A stretch of DNA of 64,000 bases, from assembly GCA_963706555.1 (NCBI GenBank), contig OY970164.1:186001-250000 (forward strand). Reading direction: 5' to 3'. This document shows, in pieces, positions 9,272 through 16,703 of the stretch. Origin of the DNA: Bog-473 sp963706555. GTDB taxonomy: Bacteria > Actinomycetota > Acidimicrobiia > Acidimicrobiales > RAAP-2. The notes beneath the pieces are model-generated. The model worked only from the letters and a program-made list of their open reading frames with translations, had not been told where the DNA came from and made no database searches. How positions within the stretch are numbered: the first letter of the stretch is position 1; every line of letters starts with the position of its first letter. Position numbers and translations under genes: made by a program.

Positions 9272-10085
9272 TTAGCGTGAGGGAGTGGGTTCGTCCACAG
9301 GTTCGGTGACGGGTTTGCTCTGGCGCCTCGTGCGGGCCTTGGCGTCTTGGAGCCGGTAGCTCTCGCCTTTGGTCTCGATGATGCGACAACGGTGCGTGAG
9401 CCGGTCGAGGGTTGCTCCCGTGAGACGTTCGGATCCGAGCACTTCGGTCCACGACTCGAAGGGTAGATTTGTGGTCACAATCAGACTCGTGCGCTCATAG
9501 GCGGTCGAGATGACGTCGAAGAGCAGCTCGGAGCCGACCTTGGAAGCGGGCACATAGCCCAGTTCGTCGAGGACGAGCAGATCCAGTTTGGCGAACTGAC
9601 CCTTCAGGCGCAGGAAACTGCGCTCGTCTCTCGCCTCGATGAGGGCGGTGACCAACTCGGTGGTGCGGATGAAGCGGACCCGATAACCCTTGGCGCAGGC
9701 CTGAGCGGCCAGCGCGGTCGCCAAGTGGCTCTTGCCGGTGCCGGGATTGCCCACCATCAAGATGTTCTCCTTCTTGTCGATGTACTCACAGCGCATCAGC
9801 TCGGCGACCAGCACCTTGTTGACCGAGGGCCGGGCGGCGAAGTCGAAGGTCTCGAGCGTCTTGATGGTCGGAAAAACGCGCGAACTTGACCCTGCGCTCC
9901 GCCGAGCGTTTCTCGCGTTCTAAGAGCTCCAGCTCGGTCAGGCGCAAGAGATAGGCCAGATGATCGGCGTTGTCTGCTGCGGCCTGGGTGGCCACCTTCT
10001 CGCACTCGGCCGCCACCGTCGGGAGACGGAGTGTCTTGAGGTGGTGGTGCAAGAGCACGGTGGACTTGGTGTCTGTGGCTTTCAT
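9272..10085 (-). pseudogene. istB: istB helper ATPase, frameshifted copy
   Basis: IstB is the AAA+ ATPase that assists the IstA transposase in target choice. The frame starts at 10085 (MKATDTKSTVLLHHHLKTL) after AAAGGAG and continues to RRVKFARF. There a run of five A at 9872-9876 (four in the other copy) shifts the frame. The remaining 180 codons are intact in the next frame, with Walker A GNPGTGKSH and Walker B LLVLDELGYV. Unless programmed slippage occurs on the A run, this copy makes no full-length IstB. Confidence 0.88.
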
Positions 10086-10119
10086 GGTGTTGCTCCTTTC
10101 ATTTGGCGGCTGTAATCGC

Positions 10120-11604
10120 TCATGCGCTCAGTCCGGTGAGGGCCTGATAAGCGCTGAGATCGGGTGGGTCGATGGCCACCGTCTTGAGGTGCGGATGGCC
10201 GTCGAGGCTGAAGAGCCCGACCGGTTCTTCGGCGTGGTGGAACAGGATCAGGGCAATGGCGTCGGATCCTGTCGCCCCGATGGTGATGGCCGCATCCACC
10301 GCTTTGGTCAGCGCGGGCAGCGTGGCGTTCTCCAAGAGCCGCAGCACCTTGATGAACTCGCGCGTCCCTTTGTCGCCGAGGTCGGCCTCGAGGCGGCGGC
10401 GGAGCAGCGCGAAGCAATCGGGCAGGCCCCAGTTCTCGAGGGGACGGGCGAAGTCGAGCGCACCGGGCTTTCGCTCCAAGAGGGCCAGGTAGTGGACCGG
10501 ATCGAAGGAGATGCGCTCTTTGCCCCAGTGGCGAGGGTGGCGGGCGACCACGTCGGTCCCGCTGCAGATCGCCACCTCTTCGATCCCGCCGATGACGCTG
10601 ACTTCGTGGTGGGCATGCGCGGTCGGCACCGAGTAGTCGTTGCGGTCAAAACGCACGAGGGAGAGCGAGTTGGCATGACCCTGCACCACCCGTCGGGGTT
10701 CGAAGGTTTCGGCCGGCAGGGCCAACATGGCGGCGCGGTCTTCAATCAGGCGTTCCGCCTTGGTGCCGGCCTTACCCCGGACCTTGCGGAACAGGTCGGC
10801 ATAACACGCTGCGGCGAGGTACCTGTTCAGCGCCGCCCATGACGGGAACGACGGAACCGGGACCAACAGGTTGCGCCGCGAGTACCCGACGTGGTTCTCC
10901 ACGTGGCCCTTCTCGTTGCCCCGTCCCACCCGGCAGAAGTGGTGGTCGAAAAGATGATGGCTTTCGAGGGTCATGAATCCTTTGGTCAGCGCCCGCTCTT
11001 TGCCCATCACCTTGGCCACCGCGATGGTGGTGTTGTCATAGGAGATCCGCACCGGCACCCCGCCGAAGAAGGCGAAGCCGGCAACGTGCGCGGCCTGGAA
11101 GGTCTCGGTGCACTCACGCGGATAGGCCGAGAGGAAGTAGGCGTCCGAATACGGCAGCGTGATGACACCGAGCGCGGCTTTGACCCGCTCGCCGGCGATC
11201 TCGACCGTGGCTTCTCCGAAGTCGAACTGGGCGTGTCCCGGCGGATGCGACAGCGGGACGAACACCTCCTTCGAAGACGCCCTGGCTTGCGCCACCGCCC
11301 TTTGCACCTGGGAGTAACACCCCGTGTAGCCGTACTCGTCCCGGAGCCGGTCAAAGATGCGCCGCGCCGTGTGGCGCTGTTTGGGCGGGGCCTCCTTGTC
11401 GTCGGCCAGGATCTGATCGATGGTGGCCAGGTGACGCCCGAGCACGGGCTTTCGGCGCGCCTCGGCCATCTGATAGCCGGGAGGTTCGACGTTGCCCAGA
11501 ATCTTGGCGAGGGCTTGATGGCCGATCCCGTAATCACGATAGATCGAACGCTTCGACGCGCCTTCCACCAGTACCTTCCGTCGAATCTCGGTCCATTGGT
11601 CCAT
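10120..11604 (-). CDS. istA: IS21-family transposase IstA (copy 1)
   Basis: About 494 residues. An N-terminal helix-turn-helix (KRSIYRDYGIGHQALAKIL) is followed by the DDE integrase core: FDFGEATVEI, then YDNTTIAVAK, then EKGHVENHVGYSR. The C-terminal region has the beta-rich domain with RFDRNDYSVPT. An ATG at 11604 has AAGGG at reasonable spacing; a GTG four codons earlier is also open. It lies 34 bases upstream of istB. It differs from the copy at 59523-61007 at only a handful of residues, for example Ser/Thr in YFLSAYP. Confidence 0.93.
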   Translation of the reverse strand: MDQWTEIRRKVLVEGASKRSIYRDYGIGHQALAKILGNVEPPGYQMAEARRKPVLGRHLATIDQILADDKEAPPKQRHTARRIFDRLRDEYGYTGCYSQVQRAVAQARASSKEVFVPLSHPPGHAQFDFGEATVEIAGERVKAALGVITLPYSDAYFLSAYPRECTETFQAAHVAGFAFFGGVPVRISYDNTTIAVAKVMGKERALTKGFMTLESHHLFDHHFCRVGRGNEKGHVENHVGYSRRNLLVPVPSFPSWAALNRYLAAACYADLFRKVRGKAGTKAERLIEDRAAMLALPAETFEPRRVVQGHANSLSLVRFDRNDYSVPTAHAHHEVSVIGGIEEVAICSGTDVVARHPRHWGKERISFDPVHYLALLERKPGALDFARPLENWGLPDCFALLRRRLEADLGDKGTREFIKVLRLLENATLPALTKAVDAAITIGATGSDAIALILFHHAEEPVGLFSLDGHPHLKTVAIDPPDLSAYQALTGLSA

Positions 11605-11754
11605 GTCGGTGTGCACCCTTCTCCCGTTCTGCTCGTCCGTCCAGGCTCCAAGCCTTGAAGCGGGATCGAACAGATCCGGGGATTATTTAGGTGCTGCCGT
11701 TTTCGACCATTTTTCTTGTTTCTTGGGTGCTGCCGTTTTCAACCGTGATTTACA

Positions 11755-11759
11755 GACGC
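11755..11759. repeat. Target-site duplication GACGC, right copy
   Basis: Second copy of the 5-bp duplication made when the IS21 element inserted. It belongs to the interrupted SDR gene (within the HGV codons). Confidence 0.9.
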
Positions 11760-12282
11760 CGTGTTTCGCTGCGTTATAGGTGCCGAGCCCGGGTGGGGCA
11801 CGTAGTCCGGCTGAGGAGCTGGTGATGACGATTGACCCGCCCTTTTTCCGGGCCATCATTCGTGGGGCGACGGCCGAAACTGCGTTCCACACTCCAACCA
11901 GGTTCACGTCCAGCACGTCTTGCCATTCTTGGCGTGAAGCCTCGAAAAACGCTGCGGCACGCGGAAGGATGCCGGCATTGGCACAGACGATATCGATGTC
12001 GCCTATCTGTTGAGTCGCCTCGTCCACAAACTCCTGCAGGCCGTCGCGATCGCGAACATCGACCGGTCGAATCAATACTCTTCGATCATACGATTCGATC
12101 AAGCGGGCCGTCTCATTGAGCTCGGCTTCAGTTCCCATTGGATAGCCAACTGATTCGAAGTCGTTCCAGTGGTCTACGGCAATGATGTCGGCACCTTCTT
12201 CGGCCAGCCGTAGAGCGTGAGAACGACCTTGTCCCCGCGCTGCGCCCGTGATGAAGGCTACTTTCCCGTCCAATCGGCCCAC
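11755..12282 (-). pseudogene. SDR oxidoreductase, 5' half of a gene split by an IS21 element
   Basis: A GTG at 12282 after GAGGGGC starts MGRLDGKVAFITGAARGQG, with the NAD(P)-binding glycine motif GAARGQG. CANAGILP and SIVITSSSAG follow, then YNAAKHGV (the YxxxK pair), where the IS21 element interrupts. Past the junction the frame reads a short stretch of IS sequence and stops. The long insertion after the first strands (DHWNDFESVGYPMGT) is typical of mycofactocin-coupled SDRs. The 3' half is at 8889-9205. It sits 75 bases downstream of an aldehyde dehydrogenase on the same strand, so the two were probably one alcohol/aldehyde oxidation operon. Confidence 0.92.
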
Positions 12283-12357
12283 TAATGCCCCTCAATTCTT
12301 TTTCGCGACGAAGCGACCCAGTTTTGTGATCGCTGATGTGGCTGTGTGTCTGTCTAC

Positions 12358-13851
12358 TCAGTCAGCGGTCAGTGTGGTCGGCTCGCCATTAAGGATGATC
12401 GTCTTGGTCTCAAGGAAGGTATAAACCCCTTCGCGACCGCCTTCGCGGCCGAGGCCGGACTGTTTGAATCCGCCAAAGGCGATTCCGAAGTCGCTGCGCC
12501 AGGCGTTGTGACCCACCGTTCCCGAGCGAATTCGACGAGCGACGGCAAGGGCGCGGTCCGCATCATCAGTAAACACCGATGCGTTGAGCCCAAAAATCGT
12601 GTCGTTGGCGATTTCGATTGCCTGCTCCTCGTCATCGGCGGGAATAACGCTGAGTACCGGACCAAAAATCTCTTCCTGAGCGATCGTCGACGAGTTGTCG
12701 ACATTGCCGAAGATGGTCGGTTCGATGAAGTAGCCGCGATCGAGGTGCTTGGGGCGCCCGCCGCCGGCGGCCAGGGTGGCACCCTCCTGGACGCCCTTTG
12801 CGATGTAGCCCTCGACCCGGTCCCGCTGCCGGCTCATGGCCAGCGGACCCATCTGCATCGCCGGATCGAAGGGGTCGCCCACCTTGAGCTGGGAAAATAT
12901 CCCGGCGAGGGCATCGACAAGAGCGTCATGGCGATCACGAGTTACGACGATCCGGGTCAAGGAGGAACAAACCTGGCCGGTTATGGATAGTTCCTGCTCG
13001 GCTAACGCCTGTGCGGCCAATCCAATGTCGTAGTCGTTGAGCACGATCGCGGCCGACTTGCCGCCCAGTTCCAAGGTGCAGCGCGCTATACGCCCACCGA
13101 GAATCGAGCCGATCCGACGACCGGCCGCCGTGGAGCCGGTGAAGGTGATCTTGTCGACCCGAGGGTCTGTCACCAGGATTTCGGAGACCTCCCGATCGGC
13201 GGTGACAAAGTTGAGGACGCCGGGCGGCAACCCTACGGCCTCGGCGATCTCGGCCACGACATAGGCTGATCCGGGCGCTTCGGGGGAAACCTTAACGACA
13301 ATGGTGCAACCGGCCAGGAGGGCGGGCGCTGTTTTGAAGGCGATCAGCATCATCGGGCCGTTCCACGGCACGATTGCCCCAACGACCCCTACCGGTTCGC
13401 GCACCAATAATCCGACCTCTCCGCCTGCCGTCGGTTGGTGACGTTCTACGAATGGAAAGTCGGTCGCCAGGCTTGCGTAGTAGTCGTAGATACCCCCGAC
13501 ACCACCCGTCCCGGCTTCTGCTACCGAGTGCAAAATGCCGGATTCCGAGGACCAGATCTGGCTGAGGTCGAGGTTGCGCCGCCTGAACTCTGCCGCCATG
13601 GCCCGCAGGTACTCGGCGCGTTGCCCGTGTGTCATACGTGGCCATGGGCCTTGGTCAAAGGCCGCCCTCGCCGCGGCAATGGCTCGGTCCATATCGACCG
13701 CCTTGGCCTCGGCCGCCTGGAAGTAGATCTCCTCGGTGGCGGGCTGAATCACATCGAAAACAGCGTCCGAAGATGGTTCGACCCACTTCCCGTCAATGAA
13801 GAATTGATTCGGGTTTTCAAACGGAATGGGCAGGTTTGCGGTTTGTGTCAT
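12358..13851 (-). CDS. Aldehyde dehydrogenase (NAD(P)-dependent)
   Basis: A 497-residue ALDH-superfamily enzyme oxidising an aldehyde to its acid. Visible landmarks are VGAIVPWNGPM, the cofactor strand KITFTGSTAAGRRIG, the general base in LELGGKSA (about residue 265), the nucleophile in TGQVCSSLTRI (about residue 300), and EEIFGPVLSV and GGFKQSGLGREGG near the end. Length matches the family. The start ATG at 13851 has AAGGGG upstream. It precedes the IS-split SDR, which may have supplied its aldehyde. Confidence 0.94.
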   Translation of the reverse strand: MTQTANLPIPFENPNQFFIDGKWVEPSSDAVFDVIQPATEEIYFQAAEAKAVDMDRAIAAARAAFDQGPWPRMTHGQRAEYLRAMAAEFRRRNLDLSQIWSSESGILHSVAEAGTGGVGGIYDYYASLATDFPFVERHQPTAGGEVGLLVREPVGVVGAIVPWNGPMMLIAFKTAPALLAGCTIVVKVSPEAPGSAYVVAEIAEAVGLPPGVLNFVTADREVSEILVTDPRVDKITFTGSTAAGRRIGSILGGRIARCTLELGGKSAAIVLNDYDIGLAAQALAEQELSITGQVCSSLTRIVVTRDRHDALVDALAGIFSQLKVGDPFDPAMQMGPLAMSRQRDRVEGYIAKGVQEGATLAAGGGRPKHLDRGYFIEPTIFGNVDNSSTIAQEEIFGPVLSVIPADDEEQAIEIANDTIFGLNASVFTDDADRALAVARRIRSGTVGHNAWRSDFGIAFGGFKQSGLGREGGREGVYTFLETKTIILNGEPTTLTAD

Positions 13852-14349
13852 CTTTTTAACCCCTTAGTAGTTTTTTTTGCCCCTTCGTAGGTCGATTTCG
13901 AAATACTCGGATCTTCGAGGCTTACTGCTAGGAATCACATCCCTAACCCGTTGTCAGGTCGAGGGGCAACACAGCGTTCGCGGATCGTCCTCACAGTGAT
14001 CGTCGTCGATGTGACTTCATTTCATTCCTAACAGCGTCGCGATTATCGTCCGAGCCGCCGCGCGCAGGCGCCTCGTGTGGCGGCTGGACGCCAGTGAAGT
14101 CCACGCTATTACGACAGGCTCAGGATGTCAACTATCGTGTTGACGACTTGGAATGCCGCCCATCGAACTAGTGCCGGGATCGGCAACGTTGAAGGGGCGT
14201 GCCGACCACTTTGACGCTCTGGTCGCGCAAAGTGGTGCCATGGCAGAACGCGTGGCAGTCAGGGAACGAAGAAGGCAACAGACTCCTGCGGATCGTCCGG
14301 CGAGGTTCGGGTTCGGTGGTGCGATGGCGTAGAGCCCAGATTGTGCTGT
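13852..14349. other. Intergenic stretch with no supported gene
   Basis: Leader of the aldehyde dehydrogenase gene on the minus side. A 58-codon plus-strand frame near 14154-14333 (starting MPPIELVPGSATL) has some coding flavour but no recognisable motif and no ribosome-binding site. I see no RNA gene or strong terminator. Confidence 0.4.
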
Positions 14350-14630
14350 GTTCGGGAGGGTCCATTTCGGCAAACGACAAAGGAAATCCAGATGGCGGAA
14401 TCCGCCTCCCACCTGTGCCATCCATATTGCGAGCACAGGAATAGGTCTTGTCGTCCGCGAAGACCTGTTTGGCCTCCTCATCCTAATGACCCAATGTCCG
14501 CCATTGCTTTCTGTATAGAACACTGTCGAAAGAGTCTGACGCACTTTGAATATCCGTTTCCCGATCTCGCATAAACTCAGGGTCGAGATGATTAAACCCG
14601 CCGATTGGACACCGGCGCGGAACCATATGC
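14350..14630 (-). pseudogene. Cytochrome P450 N-terminal remnant
   Basis: Three frames together give RRCPIGGFNHLDPEFMRDRE, then RQTLSTVFYTESNGGHWVI, then RRIPPSGFPLSFAEMDPPEH. The same segments occur in order in the intact P450 at 22685-23878 (RCPVADFDHLTLDFMKDRE, VFYTESNEGHWVI, HIPSSGFVLSFAEMDPPEH). At least two frameshifts separate them and the haem-binding half is absent. It is a decayed paralogue. Part of it (14502-14555) recurs at 8748-8801. Confidence 0.85.
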
Positions 14631-14681
14631 TCGTCAGACTTCGACAAGCTCTCTCCTTGATCGCCAATCTCATCAGTCCGA

Positions 14682-15620
14682 TTAGCGGCTGTAGTGGTCA
14701 ATCATTTCAGCAAAAGCCGCACGAAGGTCGTACTGAGGTGTTATGCCAAGCTCTCTTTCCGCCCGGGATCCATCGAGGAGTGGGAGATCCGAAATGGTTT
14801 GTGTGGGATTTTCTACGCCGAACGTGATGTCGGCACCGGGGACCAATTCGCGCAGGAGTTCAATTGTTTCCTGGACCGTTACAATCTCACGAAGGGGTGG
14901 GTTGAAGATCCAATGCTCTGTCTCGTCGACGAATATTCCCGCTATGAAGACCGCCGCGATATCTTTGTTGAACATCGGTTGCCATTTGTCAACCAGCCGG
15001 CCGAGAGTCGCAGGAAACACCGCCGGTCGCCCCTGAGTCACGTCGCGGACTGCAGCATTCAACTCGCCTGTGCCAGCACCCTCCAGCCGGCCTATACCAA
15101 AGGTCATTACGGGGCGGATACCGATCGCCTTCAAGCCGGATGCCCGGTATTCGGTGGCCATCGCTTCGCACGTGACCTTGCTCGCACGATAGACCGTGAA
15201 CGGACTGAGCAACATATCCTCAGTGAGGAGGACACCCGGCTGGTATTGCGATCGGCGGCCATATACGCCGGCGCTGCTCGCCCAACACACGCGCTCGATG
15301 TCAAGGGCGAGTACAGCGTTGAATACATTCGCCGTGCCAATCACGTTGGTCATTACCATTCCAAGGGGATCCCTGCTGCCACCGACTGCACCGGCGAGGT
15401 GGATTACCCGTTCCGCACGACTGCGCTTCATGACATTCAGAAGCTTCGAAAGCTCTGCAACGTCACCGGTAATGACCTCGACCTCCCCTGCGGCGGGACC
15501 AAGGTTCGCCAAGTTGGGAACTAGGTCATACCCCACAACACGATGACCCATCTCCAGTAAACGAATAGTTGTAGAACTCCCTAGCAGGCCCGTAGCCCCA
15601 GTGACCAAAACAGTCGTCAT
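14682..15620 (-). CDS. NAD-dependent epimerase/dehydratase family protein
   Basis: A 312-residue extended SDR. It starts MTTVLVTGATGLLGSSTTIR with the GxxGxxG motif, has HLAGAVGG, the catalytic Ser in WASSAGVYG and the YRASK pair in the middle. The C-terminal substrate domain is beta-poor and ends ITPQYDLRAAFAEMIDHY. Such proteins act on nucleotide sugars or on hydroxy-steroid or lignan-type substrates; the sequence does not decide. It is alone on the minus strand between a P450 remnant and the ABC transporter. Confidence 0.88.
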   Translation of the reverse strand: MTTVLVTGATGLLGSSTTIRLLEMGHRVVGYDLVPNLANLGPAAGEVEVITGDVAELSKLLNVMKRSRAERVIHLAGAVGGSRDPLGMVMTNVIGTANVFNAVLALDIERVCWASSAGVYGRRSQYQPGVLLTEDMLLSPFTVYRASKVTCEAMATEYRASGLKAIGIRPVMTFGIGRLEGAGTGELNAAVRDVTQGRPAVFPATLGRLVDKWQPMFNKDIAAVFIAGIFVDETEHWIFNPPLREIVTVQETIELLRELVPGADITFGVENPTQTISDLPLLDGSRAERELGITPQYDLRAAFAEMIDHYSR

Positions 15621-15988
15621 CGCGTTCCCGATCGGCTGACCGCTTGGGTCTCTTCGAGTCGGCGGGTCCTCGTTGATCCGACATTGGCCGTCACAGTTGC
15701 GACTCCACTTCTTTGTTCACGGGCTCAACGCTCGTACCCACATAGTGAGCAAACGCAATCTTCCTGCAAGAACTGCTCTGGACTCCGGACGAATGCGATT
15801 TCATCCCGAGTTAAGACGCAAATCCTGCTCGCAATATCGCTAGCCAACTTCCGCGTTTACGGCATCAAGAGCATTCATACAAAGACCCTCAGGATCTTTT
15901 TGAAAGGTGGGCTCGCACCGCCACGTTAAAACTCCATAGTTATGAGCTAATTCTTGCCTGGAATGAGTATTCCCGAAGCCTCATGAAT
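15621..15988. other. Intergenic stretch, nothing recognised
   Basis: AT-richer than its surroundings, between the epimerase start and the end of the transporter operon. Short open frames here lack ribosome-binding sites and family features. No clear hairpin with a T-run was found. Confidence 0.4.
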
Positions 15989-16703
15989 TCAATCACCTCC
16001 TACATACTGCTCGAATACATCACTTTTGAGCAACTCTTCCGAGGTGCCGGCGAATGAAATCTCTCCATGATTAAGTACGTAAACATTCGTTGCTATATCA
16101 AGGACTCTCTGAACGTATTGTTCCACGATAAGAAGGCCAGTTCCTTTCTCGGCGACGTCGTGCAGGAACTTAAATAGCTGGTCTACAACAATAGGAGCGA
16201 GTCCCATCGACGCTTCATCCACCAGAACCAACCCGGGCGATGTCAAATAGGCGCGCCCGAGGGCCAGCATTTGCTGCTCCCCGCCGCTCAAATCGCCTGC
16301 ACGCTGCCCCAAGTGCCGCTTGAGCGCCGGAAATGCCTCCAGCACAGTTTCGAATCGCTCGGCATAATTAAGATCCTGAAGAGCAGAAGACCCATAGATT
16401 GTCACGTACGGAGAGACTCGGGAAAACGCCCCTTCCTTCCGGTATGTGACACACCCCTCGCCGTGCCAGTCGGTGAGCCGACTCCGACGTGACATCGACT
16501 CCCCCGTAGAGAATTTCGCCAGAGTGAACGCGAGCAAAGCCCGAAATAGCACGGAGCAATGTCGTCTTTCCAGCACCATTTGGACCGATCAGTGCTACAA
16601 CGCTGGAAGGAGAGACCTCCATACAAACGTCCCGCAGCACTTTTGTATCTCCGTAGCCCGCAGATACGCCGCGTAGCTCAAGCCCAGTTGCCAGAACAGT
16701 CAT
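15989..16703 (-). pseudogene. LivF-type ABC transporter ATPase, frameshifted
   Basis: The frame from 16703 encodes an ATPase with Walker A GPNGAGKTTLLRAISGF and the LivF hallmark HIPEGRGVFPSLSVRDNL. It then runs out of frame at about 16385-16400. The following frame supplies YGSSALQDLNYAERFETVL, the signature LSGGEQQMLALGRAY, Walker B LVLVDEASMGLAP and VEQYVQRVLDIA, to a stop at 15989. Combined length, about 237 residues, is normal for LivF. Its ATG overlaps the stop of the upstream fusion gene (TCAT at 16700-16703), so it is the last gene of the importer operon. One indel restores it; assembly error is a real alternative to decay. Confidence 0.85.

Larger units (their letters stand above)
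9206..11754 (-). mobile_element. IS21-family element, copy 1 (2549 bp)
   Basis: The element is bounded by TGTGAATCACG at the left and CGTGATTTACA at the right, imperfect inverted repeats of about 26 bases that start with TG and end with CA. Each end also carries an internal second copy of AAAACGGCAGC, the nested repeats typical of IS21 ends. It contains istA and istB on the minus strand and is flanked by GACGC duplications. A diverged second copy is at 58610-61157. Its length exceeds that copy by one base, which fits the extra A in istB. Confidence 0.93.

Noticed and set aside
9970..11658. Long plus-strand open frames opposite istA and istB (also 58751-61061)
   Set aside because: They are antisense shadows of high-GC transposase genes and repeat at both IS copies with no start signals or family features.
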